The notes under the pieces are model-generated. The model saw nothing but the letters and a program-made list of their open reading frames with translations. It did not search any database and was not told the origin of the DNA. A stretch of 64,000 nucleotides of DNA, from the NCBI RefSeq assembly GCF_018691265.1, contig NW_024881276.1:1798001-1862000 (forward strand). The letters are read 5' to 3'. Shown one piece after another: positions 12,060-25,992 of the stretch. Origin of the DNA: Tyto alba (Eukaryota > Chordata > Aves > Strigiformes > Tytonidae). Both the position numbers and the translations under genes were made by a program. Position 1 is the first letter of the stretch. Each line of letters opens with the position of its first letter.

Positions 12060-15000
12060 AATTAGCATGTTTCTTGCCTTTGCTTGAGAACATCTTTGAA
12101 TATGTGAAGTTGTACTCCAGAAAGAAAAATGGTAAAAAATAAGACTGTGTATATGTAAAGAAAATCTTAAATATATATAGGAGTTCGGGGGGTGGGGTGC
12201 TAATTTGGGCTACTGGGAAAACTGTATATGTCAACAAACACTAGTTTCACAGTATTAAAGCATCACTTCAGGCAACATCTAAGCCTACAGCCATTTTGTC
12301 TTCCCCACAAAACCCCTTTTTTAGTAAATAGGAAGGTGCAGCAGACAACAAGGAGTGACAGGGAACGGGGAAGTGAACTAAGATGACCATGGGAGGTGAG
12401 CAGAGGAGCTGAGGAGGAGGGAAATGGAGAGAAGTGACAGCACAGAAAGGAGGAGGAACGTGGTGGGCTGGAAGGAGACAAAAAAAAAGTGTGTGTTCAG
12501 TTAGCGAAAGGAAACTGAAAGGCAAATTGGGAGCAGCAGACAGGGTATGGAGCATTGCAAGACTCATAAGACCAGTGCATGAAAGGATCTGTGGCGAAAG
12601 GTTTGGACTACAAATCTGAGACTTGATGCTGATAATAATAAGCAGTTGACAACTGCCAGCGTGCCAAAGCAAGTCCCCCGAGCCCCTCCATGAGATAAAG
12701 AGCAAAAATTCTAAGAGCTAATACCTTTTATCTCAGCGCATAAAATAATAAATATACAATACCCACTGAAAAGAGTATATGAATTATTAGCACCTTCTTT
12801 GGGAAATGTGGAGAGAAATTTGCGGGAAAATGAAACAGGGCCTAGAAGATCAAGATAATATTGAATTATATCCTGTATTTCTTCTGCATAAATGGATTTC
12901 AGTCCAAACTTACATAACCATGAAGATTAAGTGAAGAAAGGCATTCATAAAGAGCCAGAAAACAATGATTTTAGGTTTCTTACTAGAAGTCTGGCACTGA
13001 AGGAGGGAAGAGAAATACATAAGTCCTATGGGTCAGAGACATCTCCTTTGGAGAAATTGCTTTGTTTTGAATATGAATACTGGACAGAAACATAGATAAA
13101 ATTCACCCCGGACACAGTGTTGTATATTCAATCACAGGAAAAGTATAGTTTTCTTTTAAAACAACTGATAAAAGGCACTGCAATGCAGGGTATATTAAGC
13201 ATGACGAACCAACTGGATGATGCAACATAACAATGATTTGTGTGCCAGCTGCTCTTTTGGAATAACAATTTTGAATTGATCTTACACTTTTATTTGAACA
13301 TAACCATTGTAATGAACAAGTGAAAATTATGAAAGAATTATAAGAAAGTATCTGAATGTGGTGATTCTCCTAAGTCCCAAACTAATCAAATTATACAGTC
13401 CCTTAAGCTGCTCTGTCGGTTCTCACCAGTGTAATCAGAATTAATTTTACAGCCATGTTTCAGGGGTGACAAAGATTAAAATGAAACAGTTGTTTGTTTC
13501 AAAACTTTAAACAATCCGGAACCTTAATCAAAAATGCAGAGTAACTCTGTGGTTGGGAGTAACAAGTCCATCTTTATGTAGCCCTTAAGGTCACGCAAGC
13601 ACTAACTTCACACAAAAGTATAAAATCATTTTAAGTTTTCTTAGCAGATGAACAGTGAGCAGCTAAAAACCCTTCTTAATTACAGTTCAACTGATTTGGT
13701 GGGGAAGCTAGAACTATGAATCAATGCATGCTACAGACTGTAATTTGTGATGTCCTAAGCAGACTTTGTCAAAATGAGCACAGTGCTTGCATCAGCACCT
13801 TTTAACACTGTCAGTGCTGAACAACAGATCCTATGTCTTTGGGGAATGTTTTCCTTACCCTTGCCTTGGTGCTAACTATTCACAAACTGTGCTCTCACAC
13901 CAGCTGAGGAACGCATTGTGCTTCATTAAGGTGTTCAATGTGTGCTTCATAAATATGAGAACAGTCTTTCCTAGCTTTTAAATTGAGGAACTGCCTCAAC
14001 CACCTTGCACAGGGCCATCTTGCACAGCATCTTTCTTGACAGTCGCATAAAACTCAAGCTGAACTTTGAATTCTTATTCATCTTTTTCATTTTCTCCATT
14101 CTGTCTGTTTGTGGGCACCGGAGCATGTGTGCAGATCCTTTCTAGAGGGGTGAGATTTCCAGTAGTTTTGACTACTGTCTTCTGATTCACTATTGTCCTG
14201 AGGTTTAGTGACATTTCACCAAGATCCCACAGTTGCATTGCCATAATCAGCCCTATTGCAGTAGGCAACTGCAGCATTTCCAACCAGGCTACTTGCTTTT
14301 CTCCATAATGTCATCTTTTCCAGTCTTTCCAAGATCTATATCACTGTTTCCCAGTTCTTTCTCACAAATTTAACCTTTAGATACGCCAAAGGCCCTTGTT
14401 GGCTTTAAGCCTCAAATGTTACTCTCACTCTGCTGATTCTGCTTTGGTTTGCTGCTCACACTGCTGTGCTGGGGATTTTTGAGAACACAAGGTAATCTTT
14501 TTGGAAAGGTACCGGGGCAGACCCAGATTTCATCGCCTCTTTGAATTTAAGGAGAACTGCCTCTGCAGAGGTTTTCCTCTACTTCTGAAGTAAGAAAGCA
14601 GTGGAACCTGGTTTGCTGACAGCTTCTTCATCCCAGCTCTATAAGATGCAGCTTGTCATATAAGAAACCATTCAAATGGGATGCAGTTTAATTACCCAGG
14701 CTCTTCAACTCTTGAGCGCAATCATTACATTCATTCCAGAAGCAAAAGAAAGCTGTTTGCTTTTCTAAAGAGAAATGTTACAAATGCTACAAAACATCCA
14801 TGTAAACTAGTCTGCTTAGACTTGATTTATTCCAGACAGTTCTGCTTGCTCTCCATGAACTGATGGATTTTGTTAATTTGGAAAACTTGTAGAGTTCTAT
14901 GTTCTTGTTTTCGTTTTTCATTAACCAGTATCATAGAGGAACCCCAAAGCTTGCAATAGGATGGAAACAGGTCACCCCACTTAACAGATAGAATGGAAAT

Positions 15001-17784
15001 TCACTGCTTAATAAAATAAAATTTAAAAAACACAACCTGCATCAGCTAACTTGGATGATCAGTAGAAGTCAAAAGCACTTTTAAGGGGACAGCTTATAGA
15101 TCAGAACCAGGAGTATAAAATAGATATTTTTCATTCTTTCCCTGAATTTACTGTTTGGACTCAGTATACTCATGGCAGGTTCCTGGAAAAGTTTGTTATT
15201 TCCCCAAATTTTCTTTGCACCACAGCAGTGACGCGCTGGACGTTTCTAAAGACAGAACATTCGATATAATTAACATGACATAACAATAATTATTTTATAT
15301 TTTTTTCAGCAAACATCCTTTCTGGATTTAGCCAGAGCCGTCTTAGTAAAATTTATCGCCATTTCCAACAACACATATTCTCATGAAGGACTTTTTAGGT
15401 TTAGGTACTAGGGGGGAAAATACCCATAGGTTTTGGTTTTTTGGCTGTAAAGCCTTTGAGGTCAATGGCATTGAACTTGTTCCAAGATCTAGTCCAACCT
15501 GGGAAGGTGAATGGTATGATGAAATTTTGTGCAGCTAACAGACTATGATTAATAGAACAGCAAAAGCAATGTCTGTGTCTTCCTCTTGCTTCTTTGTTCT
15601 TCATTAGTTAAGCAATATATTATCAAAAAGAAGGTTAGGGTGAACAGAAACACAGCTGTCAACAGGACAAAAAGAACATGCAGAAAGAACATGAGTGGGG
15701 CTAAAACAGCCACTCAGGTGTTAGGAGATGCCCATTGCTATCTCCAGCAGTCTTTTTAAATCTTCTTCTGTTTTGTTTTTCAGACACAAAAGGGTGTGAT
15801 CTGTTGAGAACCCAAGAATTTCAAGTTATAAGCCTATCCCCTCCAGCATTGTCCTCTGCTGTTGTCCTGGGTCACCTAATCCCTCTGTTCTATTTCTCTG
15901 TGTGTGAATTATGTATAATGACAGTTACCTTTTGTGCTTTAAAAGCATGTCAGAGGCTCGATTGGAATAATATTTTTACAGCACTATGAAGGGGAGTGGT
16001 ATCTGAGATCATTCCTGGTTTTATCAGCACCTTAGTTATGCATTATTTCCCTAAGTTTATTTGCTTTCTTTACAACATTAGTTCCGTATCTCATGATTTT
16101 TACTACTCCCTTGTGCCAAATGACAGGTTCCTGCATGTTCCTTCGTGCTTGCTGCTCTCCAGTGTTGCATTCACATTTATTTCTCCACCAACTGGCAGAC
16201 ATTCCGGAAAGTTAAACTGCAAAAGCTAAGCTACATCTCACATTTCTCTTCTAACAAGTTCACATTGGCAGCAACACTGTGGTATATCCATCAGAAGGAA
16301 GCCATGGAAATTCCTTTTCCCTCAGTGCTCCAACAGTTCCTCTTGCCTCTGTAGGTATTCAACAGCAACTGTTCTGTAAAAGATCTGTGATTTGCAGTAC
16401 TGTCTATTAAAAATACTTCAAGATAGTGTTCATCCTGATCAGCAGCTTTAGCTTTTCAGTCTGTGGTGGTGGTTTGCTCTAGGAAGTTAGAATCACCTTT
16501 GAAGCCAAAGGAATGTCATTAATGAACCCAGAGAAGCTGGGTCTCTTTCTTACAGCCTCTAGAAGTGATTGTCCTGCTTACGCCTACACCTGAGCAACCC
16601 AGGATGGAGAAGACAAATCTTGTTCTGGTGGTGTCAGAGAGAGACAAGAAAAAATGAGGAAAAGTATATTTAGGAACAGAAGAAAACTGCAATTTTCTTT
16701 TTCATTAAAATAAACAAAAACTTAACTGCCCAAAAGATCCCTGTTTTTAAAATGAAGATGTATGAAAGCCAAGTGAAGAAAGTACTTGAAATGAGTAACT
16801 GGAGAAGACAGGTGAACTTTAAATATTTGTTTCTGTAAGATTTATCAACAGGAATTACGGTGAAGGAGACTGTCTAGCTAGGTATGTTGTATTTCCTGAC
16901 AGTCAGCTGAACACTGTACCAGCTGTTCATAGGTTATACCTGTTCATAAACTGTAACTGGAAAGGCGCAGTTGCTTTTCATTCTTCTAATGTTCAGTCAA
17001 GCCAACGACAATACACAGGGTCTCCAGAGATGTTTATTAAACTGGCATTTGCAAATGTCATACATTTCATTATCTCTACTGGGCACCCAAGTGTTTCATT
17101 AAAGCCACGAAGACAAGATAGGACAATGAGAAAAAACATGAACATATAAATAAAATATAAGGGAGCTGTTCTCCCCAGGATGTTTCTAAACAAGATGCAG
17201 TGGCATTAAGTAAGACCCGTGGTCCCATCCCAACCCAAAGAATGTGGTGCGTGTTATAAATGAGACTGAGAAGATGTTTCAAATAAGTTGTCAGAGAATC
17301 AATCGTATGCATCTGTCTTTTCATGGCATAAAAAAGAAAAAAAAATAAATGTCAAGAGATTTTTCTGTTGTTATTGGATGGAAACTTTTTTAGAAATATT
17401 AATTTCACTATCTCCTACACTGGCCGCATTATAATGGTACCTCTCAACTTTTGTTACACAAACACTCCTTTCCCACCCTTTTTCCCTTTTAGGACCCTGT
17501 TCCCAATTCAGATGGATCTGGAACTTCCCTCTCAGCTAGTTATATGAGAAACAAAATGTGGTAATGATCTTCAGCTTATAATTAGAAAAGGTCATGAAAA
17601 TCCCCCATATACTTCAACAGCTTCTGCCAGGGTAGAAATATTCTGCTTAGCTTCACAAATGAAGACGGGTTAACCTCATGTTACTTCCTATAGGTCTCTG
17701 AAGACAACTGACAGAACTGAAAAATTATTGTGGAAATTCACCTCCACTCATACAGTTATGTCTGTATTGCCTGTATCTAAGGAA

Positions 17785-17975
17785 AAATTAGGGTGGTTGG
17801 TCACTGGAACAGGCTCCCCAGGGAAGTGACAAAACTGTTAGAGTTCAAAGAGCATCTGGACGACACTGTTAGTCATACTGTTTAGTTTTAGGTAGTCTTG
17901 CGAGAAGCAGGGAGTTGGACTCAATGATCCTTATGGGTCCCTTCCAACTTGAGATATTCTATGATTCTGTGGCAT
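17785..17975 (+). mobile_element. CR1 LINE 3' tail, severely 5'-truncated
   Basis: About 190 bases carry the hallmark end of an avian CR1 on the plus strand. It begins with the end of the RT frame (CACTGGAACAGGCTCCCCAG). The 3' UTR follows, with GGAGTTGGACTC.ATGATCCTTATGGGTCCCTTCCAAC. It ends in the octamer-type terminus ATTCTATGATTCTGTGG. The very short length is typical of CR1 insertions, because reverse transcription starts at the 3' end and rarely proceeds far. There is no coding capacity. The left edge is approximate. Confidence 0.93.
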
Positions 17976-20362
17976 TCAGGCAATACAGTCCTTTCACACA
18001 TGGAAATCTGCCATTGACTCTGTAGATCCACACTGCTTTACACTTATGCACGAATCATGCCTCACTAATGAGACTTGCTTAAACGCCGTCACAGAAACAA
18101 ACTTTAGATGAATGAGATCAGAAATAATTTTCACCTTTACCAACAGTTCAAGTAGCACAGTGGATCAGGGAGCATGACGTGATGTCAGCATAAGAAATGT
18201 CACTCTATCTTAGACTATTAAGTTTTATTAACTCACTGCTTTGGAGGTTATTGACCTCTCCAGCACATGTTAGGCATGACAGTAATATTTATATAGTCAT
18301 TAAAAACATAGGTGACTGTTATGCTATCCCCTCTTCAGACTTCTTTATTCCTCTTTACCAAAGTAAATAGATTTAGATTTGCATTCAAAAACATCCTGTG
18401 CAGGTTCTCAGTCTACATTTTGCATGAACCAAAACCAGTTAAAAAACCATCATGTGGAAGTATACCTAGTTTGAACAACCTACAGGCACTGATATTGTTA
18501 AAAGAACACACTCTGTGTGTTTATTGTTCTTAAGCAGTATTGTCTCAGAAAACAGAATGCAGATGCAACCTCACTTCCTAGTGGCATCCTTGCTTTACAG
18601 TTAAGATGAAACGAAGTGGGAAACACTCAAGCCACATTCATCTTGCCTTGCTTTAGAAAATTACAATGTGCATGTCTACTTTCGAGTCATGCGGAACAGA
18701 CATTTATATTGGGATAAGACATATGCTTCTAAAGGGCCTGTTTCCCTCTGTAGACTATAAAAGAAGTATGGGGTGGCTAGCCTAGATATAGACACCTAGG
18801 GTGTGATTCAGTTACACAAACAGAGGTGCTTATCACCATTTTAAATCTGTGAGGTTATCTCACCTTGTTTCCAGATCTGTCCTTCTGTAGGTCCTGAATC
18901 ATACCTATCTGGCCTGTGCAGAAATCTCAAATAATACTGGATGTCTGAAATGACCTTGGACAGATATGGTTGGTAACTGAAACCTTCTCCCCCACTTTAA
19001 GCCTCTGAAATTTGATGGGATGAATCCCATCTTTTGCTCTACAATTGCATTGGTTGGACCCTCAGAAGAGAATGGGTACTAGGGTATATATGGAACAAAG
19101 CACCAGATGCCATGGGGACTTCTGCCTAAACAGAAACATCCAGCACCATTTTAGAAATCATGCAGTGTCCAAGATGTGTGGGTGAGGCTGGCAGAAATGG
19201 GAAGGGAGTGAGTGTAGGTCTTTATCCTCCAGGAATGGCACCTAGCAGTCAGATGGAGATCTCCAAAGAGCTGGAACAGGAGTAGGTACAGATGTTTAGA
19301 CAACTGAATTATCATCTGTGTGGAGCATTAGGCCTAACATTCAGACACCATGAGGTGTCTATGACATAGATATCAGCCTGTATGCTACACATCTGTTCTC
19401 ATTATCATCAGTAGCCATCTAGATCTTCATTTGGTTGCCCATAACTAGGACACTGAACTGATCAGTAAAGACAGAGAAGCCTAAAGACATCTCTTTGGAT
19501 GATGAAACACTGGCATCTGAGCCATCCCTAGAGGGTAAAATGGATAATTCACATGAGTACATCTCCTGTACTGGCTCTATCTGTCATGTCTCCATCTGTC
19601 ACCATCCCAGGAGCTTAGGCATCCGTCTCATGTATGGACACCTACCATACCTGGAAGTCAGTGTCTCAATCCAGAGCTGAAACTGAACCCCTGCTTTTGT
19701 GGCTTTTCTGGGATCTCTTTCTAGTTCTGTGCCTCTAGAAATGGATAAGAGATCAACTTTCTTCATCTAAACATTAACGTCAGCTCTCCCAAATCTCTCC
19801 CAAATTTCTTGTGTAACCCATTTTCCTCTAAAGCCAAGAAAATGTCTCTTTGAGACTTAGTGGAGTAAATGCATCATGTAGCCTTTTCTGGGAAATCTGC
19901 AAACCAATACCTCTTGCCCACAAAAAAAGGCAGTATGGAAAGACAGCAAAATAATATAGTGTAGTCTCCCTTTCTGGGAATCCCTAACAGATATTCTGTT
20001 GCACCTCTCAGTTCCATGCCTGAGCTTTCACCCTGCAGAGCTCTATATTCTTCTTCCTCAAGCAGCAGTGGGAAAACCTCCTTACACTCTTATTTTCCAG
20101 GGTATTAGGTGACTTCTCCCTAGTTTACAAATTCACATCCCTCATCCAATGACTTCATTAGTTGATTTATCTGGGTAACACTGTGGAGGAGCAAATCTTC
20201 TGAAGTTCAGATGGTGTCTTACGATGCTGATGTGAGGTGGTCATCTGTTCTTGTCTTTGCTTTGTTAGACACCTGTTATCACCACTTTAAATCTCTATCC
20301 AGCATGAGATACATGACAGAAAGATAACAGTATAGCACAGAACAATTTGGTGATTACAGAAT
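17976..20362. other. Non-coding stretch, nothing recognised
   Basis: About 2.4 kb with no long reading frame and no identifiable repeat. Base composition is mixed, without a CpG cluster. It may be unique intergenic or intronic sequence. Confidence 0.5.
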
Positions 20363-20435
20363 AAACAAACAAACAAACAAAAACAAACAAACAAACAAAA
20401 AACAAACAAACAAACAAACAAACAAACAAAAAAAA
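20363..20435. repeat. (AAAC)n microsatellite
   Basis: About 73 bases of AAAC tetranucleotide units with occasional extra A residues. The same motif recurs at 58.1-58.2 kb and 58.6 kb. Confidence 0.95.
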
Positions 20436-22511
20436 CCCAAAATTTTTAATTTGGCATTGATAAATCTATACAGAAACACTGGTGTGCTACATTTGATACA
20501 CACACCTGCTCACACATTTCCGTGATGGCCACAATAGACAAATCTTTGTGCTACAGAGCAGGAATGCTCATACACTACTTACACAGAGAATAAGTAACCA
20601 CACAAAGTTCCAGCTCCTTTTTTCACTTGAAAGGCTTGTGTATCCCCTCCATTTCAACCCCATTTCTCTGCAAAATGCAAGAGAAGTCATTTTAATTTTA
20701 AGAATGCCAGGTGAGTGTTGCTTGGCAACACCACGGGTAATAGCTGGTCCCTGTATGACCTGGAGCATGCCTCTACAGAAACACTTTATAGAGATATATC
20801 CCTTTATTACCAGGGACAGTTATTGAGGTTTTTTTCTCTCCCTGGCCGTTTAATTGCATAAGTGTTCTTTCAAAATCAACACAATTAGAGGAATATTTTT
20901 GCTTAATTTTAGGAAGTGTTCATACTTCACGTAGAACTGATCAGGGGGAAAAAAAATGTAATAACATACCAGTGCATGGTTATTAGCACAACTGCCACAG
21001 CATACAAAACTTCCCCAGATAGGAACATTTGTATTGTTATGTGCTCTGACTTCTAAGACCAATATGTATTTTTTCATGCATTACCAGTAATTATTAATAC
21101 TGTGGTTTCTATACAAAGCAGAGGACCCAACATGTCTTTTGTCTCCACTAATAATAAGACCATTCTTCCATTCGTCAACAATTTTTTAAAAGAAAGAAGT
21201 GACCTACATGATTTCTGTGAAAAAGTTGGCACATTTATCTCGGTTTTTAATGAAAAACTATGAAGTGTAAGTGAATTCCAGACAGGTATTTTGTGGATCA
21301 TTTTTAAAATTATTAATCTTGCAGAATAGCTCAAGCTGAAAAAGATAATAGAGAGTAGCTGGTCTAGAGCTCTAGTAAAACACTCTTGAGAAAAGTGTTA
21401 ACAAGAAAGTATTTTCTTCCATGAACCCCAAAGACATTTTAGATTTTACCTCAGTTAGGGAAGGTGAGTCTTCAGAGTGGATATTCTCTCTATCATCTAC
21501 TGTGACGTGTGTGCATACGCTAAGAAGCAAGTCTGGGAATTTGAGCCTTCCCTATTAATGTAGGAGAAGGTTAACTAAACAAGCAGGTCTGCAGACACTA
21601 CAGGAAATACCATGAGAGGGTGAGACTGATATGCCTAAAAACTACTATCATTAAACTCACAAACAATAACAGTCAATCAGTCTAAACTACCGTATTCAAC
21701 AAACAGTTGCTTTTCAGCCTAATTCTTTAACTCATGAAGTATCTTCTCAGTGTTAACCAGATGACAACTTTTCCTTACTGAGTCTCTCCTTAGTCTCTTG
21801 AGAACCCCTCCCAGCAAGTCCTATCCGAGGCAGTTACCGGAGCAGACCACTTGGCCAAAGGTCGGAGATATATTACCATAGGGTTTATAGTCTGAAACCT
21901 CTTGCTCATTCCTGAGTATCATCTCACTAATTCCATATTTCAGTTCACCACTTCCAGTAAAGGATCAGTTCTGAGTTTCCATCCTTTTTGCAGAAAATAA
22001 ACTGGGCCTGGAAAAACTTTGTGGTGTGCACTTTATCCTCATTAAAGTTTTACTAGACTTCTTAATCTCAAATAGATCCACTCTTAGTGTGAAGTTCTAT
22101 GTGTATATTGATTCACCATTCAAAAGGGATTATTTTTCCTGGACTGTAGTCATTTTTTGCAAGTCTATTATGGAACACCTTTTGCTCAATATAGTTGTAA
22201 TAATGCATTCTCCAGCTTACAAACTACACACAGCTGGAAACTATGGACTTTCAGTAAATTAAAATATCATCGTAAAGACGGGGCTCAATTTAAATATCAT
22301 ATTTGCATCAGTGTCTGTTGAAACATCCTTAATGTGTCTACAGGGCACAATAAACTGAAATTATTCTGCACAGTTTTGAATAAAAAGCCATGACTATCAA
22401 AGCAAAATAATCTCACTGAACAACAGGTATACGTTTTTCACTGTCCAAGTATTTCATGCAGAATCTCAGATAATCTCCACATGAAAATCAAACATAACAT
22501 TACTTACAAGT
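20436..22511. other. AT-rich non-coding stretch before the first solo LTR
   Basis: No gene recognised. Around 21315-21370 there is a faint resemblance to the 3' end of an old minus-strand CR1, too weak to annotate as an element. Reading frames are under 95 codons and featureless. Confidence 0.45.
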
Positions 22512-23103
22512 TGTCCTGGTTTAACCCCAGTCAGCAATTAAGCACCTCTCAGCTGCTCATTCACCCCTGGTGGGATGAGGGAGAGAATTGGAAGAGTGAA
22601 AGTGAGAAAATTCATGACTTGAGATAAAGACAGTTTAATAGGTAGAGCAAAAGCCTCACATGCAATGGAAAGCAAAACAAGGGATTTGTTCCCCACTCCC
22701 CACGGGCAGGCAGGGGCTCAGCCCTCCCCAGGACAGCCCGGCTCCATCATATGTGATGGTGACTTGGGCAGACAAACACCATCACTCCGAATGTTCTCCC
22801 CATTCCTTCTTCTTTCCCCAGCTTTTATTGCCCAGCACGATGTCGTGTGCTCTGCTATATCCCTCTGGTCAGTTGGGGTCAGCTGTCCCGGCTGTGTCCC
22901 CTCCAAATTCTTGTACACCTCCGGCCTCCTCGCTGGTGGGACAGCGTGAGGAGCAGAAAAGGCCCCGGCTCTGTGTAAGCACTGCTCAGCAATAGCTAAA
23001 ACATCCCTGTGTTATCTACACTCTTTTCAGCACAAATCCAAAATATAGCCCCGTACTAGCTGCTATGAAGAAAATTAACTCTATCCCAGCCAAAACCAGA
23101 ACA
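22512..23103 (-). mobile_element. Solo LTR of an avian endogenous retrovirus, copy A
   Basis: A 592-bp LTR in minus orientation. In its own sense it begins TGTTCTGGTTTTGGCTGGG and ends GGGGTTAAACCAGGACA, with the canonical TG...CA termini. Visible signals, read on the minus strand, are a TATA-like AATAAAAG (plus 22822-22829) and, downstream of it, an ATTAAA polyadenylation signal (plus 22634-22639). This gives a U3-R-U5 order consistent with the orientation. The 5-bp flanks CAAGT (22507-22511) and CAAAT (23104-23108) match at four of five bases, as expected for an aged target-site duplication. No gag, pol or env sequence is attached, so it is a recombination-derived solo LTR. The same family recurs at 36792-37357. 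Reading frames of 66-111 codons inside it are LTR sequence, not genes. Confidence 0.92.
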
Positions 23104-24254
23104 CAAATGTAAGTTATAATATAACTGGTTGGTTTCTTTTCCTTGTGCTACACACAATAAACAATTAACCAGGCAAGAAAAAAGATATGTAAAAGTCCTC
23201 TGAGAGAAAAATATTTTGCTGGTTGTCAAAGAATTTAAACGTTATCCAGTAAAGCCTACTAAAAATATCAATATAAGAAAATGCTGGTCCTCTTAGCTAT
23301 TATGACATACAATGCATGGTGATTAACACAGAGAAATATGCACAGGGTCAATTAGCCAGTGGAATGAGTAACCAAAATTAGCAAGTGATCATTATACCAT
23401 TTTTACTGCATCCTCTTTCCCCTATTTTCCCCTGCAATTATTATTCAAGATTCTTTAAAGTGTCTGTGAGATTTTTGGAAGCTATTAAGATACATTTTTT
23501 TCAATGGATTTTTTTATTACATTTATCGCCACAACTTTATAAGTATGTTTGCCAGGAAAATTATAAGCTGCAGTTTCCTTAATCATTTACTCTTTTATCT
23601 TTGATACGACAATTATTTCAAGACATAGGACAGTTTCACCTCTCCATCTCTCACAAAAAGATGGACTCTGTAGTAGGAAGAGAGCCAGAGAGAAAGCTGT
23701 GGAAAGTCTAGTCACTGACACCGTAATTATATGCAATCAATGCAAGGTTACGTATCATAAAGAGAAATGGTATCTTGAGATGTTTGAGGAGACAGAGAAA
23801 TGTAAGTGCTACTGAAGTGCTGGTTACACAATTCGTGAAATACACACATTTCTTGTCAACTATGATTGGAAAAGGTTCAGAAGGAGATGCTAAGGTAGTA
23901 AGGGAATGAAGATTATATCATCTGAGAGGAGACTAGAATAATCAATTGACATGATCCGATGAAGTCGAGGCCAGGAGGAATGCTGGTGAAAGCCTACCAG
24001 AGAGACAGAAGGACACGTAAAGAAGACAGAAGGACAATACTGGCACAAGGAGCAGACAGGTTTAAACTGACCACGAGGAAGGTGAGACTGTAAGTTGGGG
24101 TAATGATCTTAAAAGTGGGCACAGCAATACTCTGGAGCAAACTGCGAGGAGGGAAAGGCAGGGGGAAGGCTCTGAATAAATTTAAGACTGAGCAGAATAA
24201 GGTTATAAGTGGGAGAAGGTGGCACAGCTGTCTCTCCTGCCTCTGTATGGGAGA
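23104..24254. other. Non-coding stretch between solo LTR and CpG patch
   Basis: Mostly AT-rich DNA that becomes purine-rich towards 24100-24200. TATA-like TTATAAGT is at about 24204. No repeat family or gene is recognised. Confidence 0.45.
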
Positions 24255-24540
24255 AGATCCAGAAGCGTGGGCTCCCCGCCCCAGCATCTGTCACCCCGCC
24301 GCCACGCTGGGCCCTTGCTAAGGGCAGGGCTACACTGCAACAGCAAACCTCGGGACAGGGGGCCCCCAGGTCGTTCTCCCCCATCTCCCCGTGCCCCACT
24401 CACACCCCTCAGTAGCTCCGCGGGGGGAGCGCGGTACGGGGTGGCACTTCCGAGCTTCGTGGGAAGGGGTGAAGTAATGTCGGAGATCTACAGGGGGTGT
24501 GCCACTGCAGCAGCAACTGGGGAAGGCTAGTCTTCCGTGG
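24255..24540. promoter_or_regulatory. CpG-dense patch, candidate promoter or regulatory element
   Basis: About 16 CpG dinucleotides fall within roughly 225 bases (24261-24485), with two more by 24540. Most of the window has only a few per kilobase. The patch is GC-rich and belongs to no repeat family I recognise. Downstream on the plus strand a consensus splice donor GAG|GTGAGT sits at 24650/24651, preceded by an ATG at 24627 that would encode MGTAWMGE up to the donor. Vertebrate CpG islands commonly mark promoters and first exons, so an unannotated transcript start (protein-coding or lncRNA) is possible. The overlapping open frames of 66-103 codons on both strands are normal for GC-rich DNA and have no domains. 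It could also be a decayed GC-rich LTR. Strand and function are unproven. Confidence 0.35.
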
Positions 24541-25992
24541 CCGAAATAAAAATTACTTTCAGTCCAGCATTATATCATTTTGAAATTTTCTATGAATAAA
24601 AAAAGGCAAGTCGGTAATGTGCTTTCATGGGCACCGCTTGGATGGGTGAGGTGAGTTTACACAAATCGACAAGTATATTATTGTCACCTGAAAACAAAAA
24701 AAAGACTATTCCTCTTCAGCCGACCTCACTCAAGTGGCAAGTTCAGCCATCCAGAATTAAACAGTTATTTAAACACAGAAAAGCTTTTTACGGCTGTAAA
24801 TATGAGCACGGTAGATGTATACCAAAACCAAACCAGAGATAATATTGTACATTGCTATCAATACAGCTGTCAGTGTCCTGGTCACGTTCAAACCTGCTCA
24901 AAATGTTAATGTCATTAGAAAAACTCCCTGTGTGAGTGACAAACTATTGTTTGTCTTAAAAACCATGAACACAGGTCAGCACTGCACTCTAAACTGTACA
25001 TTGCATATTTCATCTAAACCCAGTTTGGAGTATAGTGTTCCTCTGGATACAGTGCTTGGGTAATAATTGCCCTAATGTATTTGTATAGTCCAAAAAAATT
25101 TGAGCTGCTAATTCTTAGTTCACACCATTAGATCTGTTATGGATGGATGGCGTTTGTCTGTTTCCCCTTGATTAATCTCCCTGGTCAAAAGTCGTGTTGA
25201 ACATTTATGAATATGGGGGGCTTTTTTATTGAGAGGGTTCTATAAGGGGTTAAGAGTCTATTGCAGAAGAACACCCACGGGGAAGAAGAAGAAAACCTTG
25301 CATAAGGTGTCATATATGCTTTACTGGATAGTTAAATTAAAATATGCAGTTAGCTTTACTAATATTATGCTTTCCCTAAGAACACAGTTATCTATTTAGT
25401 TTTATAATCAAAGACGCCTGATTTTATTCAGTTGAAATCAAGTTGCTAAAATTATTATTCAAAATTTATTTTTCAGATGTTTTAACAAAACAACAGCTGT
25501 CCTCAGAGAAAATCCTCCCTTTTGGGGGCCCAAGGCCTGCACACCAGTTCAGATCTCCGAAGAAGGCTCACATATCAGTTTAAGTGTCACATCACCATTT
25601 AGGGAGCTTTGGCACAGAAATAAAGCATATCATCTCCTTGAGAAGTTAAAATAAAAAATGTAGTTATTTCTATATTTGTAATTAATTCATGACAGCTTTT
25701 TATCGATTATTAACCTCCACATAAAACTAAAACTGCTTAAGAGCTTCTCCTTGAAGTTGTCTGAAGTATGTGATCATTTTTCTGCATGACTCCTCCTCAC
25801 GCCTTGCAGACGCACTACGTGATCTGTCAGAATCTGTCAGAATCTTTCCATAAAGAAAAATCCATCAAGATTAAATCAGTTTGCCATCACTGTAAGGATT
25901 TTGAGAGGCATACATTTCACCTAAGCGCCCATTTAGGATCAAACACTTGGGGTTTGTTTCTTTTTGTTTATCATTCTTGTTTAGCTCTTCTT

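Larger units (their letters stand above)
9569..17784. other. Long AT-rich non-coding stretch
   Basis: No gene or interspersed repeat is recognised across about 8 kb. Reading frames are short; the 145-codon minus frame at 12268-12705 runs across a purine-rich stretch (on the plus strand) and has no domain signature. Homopolymers occur at 10251-10268 and 12046-12059. A 12-bp perfect palindrome CATTTGCAAATG lies near 17046. The stretch is most simply intergenic or intronic DNA. Confidence 0.5.

Noticed and set aside
12268..12705. 145-codon minus-strand frame
   Set aside because: Ser/Pro/Leu-rich translation of a purine-rich stretch, with two overlapping frames of the same kind and no domain or splice context.
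17040..17065. Palindrome CATTTGCAAATG as a regulatory site
   Set aside because: A 12-bp palindrome is expected by chance in 64 kb of AT-rich DNA, and no neighbouring motifs support it.
20363..20435. Regularly spaced repeats as a possible CRISPR-like array
   Set aside because: The units are 4 bp with no spacers, i.e. a microsatellite; the host is a vertebrate.
21315..21370. Weak CR1 3' end resemblance on the minus strand
   Set aside because: Only a loose word pattern, without octamers or further collinear CR1 text.
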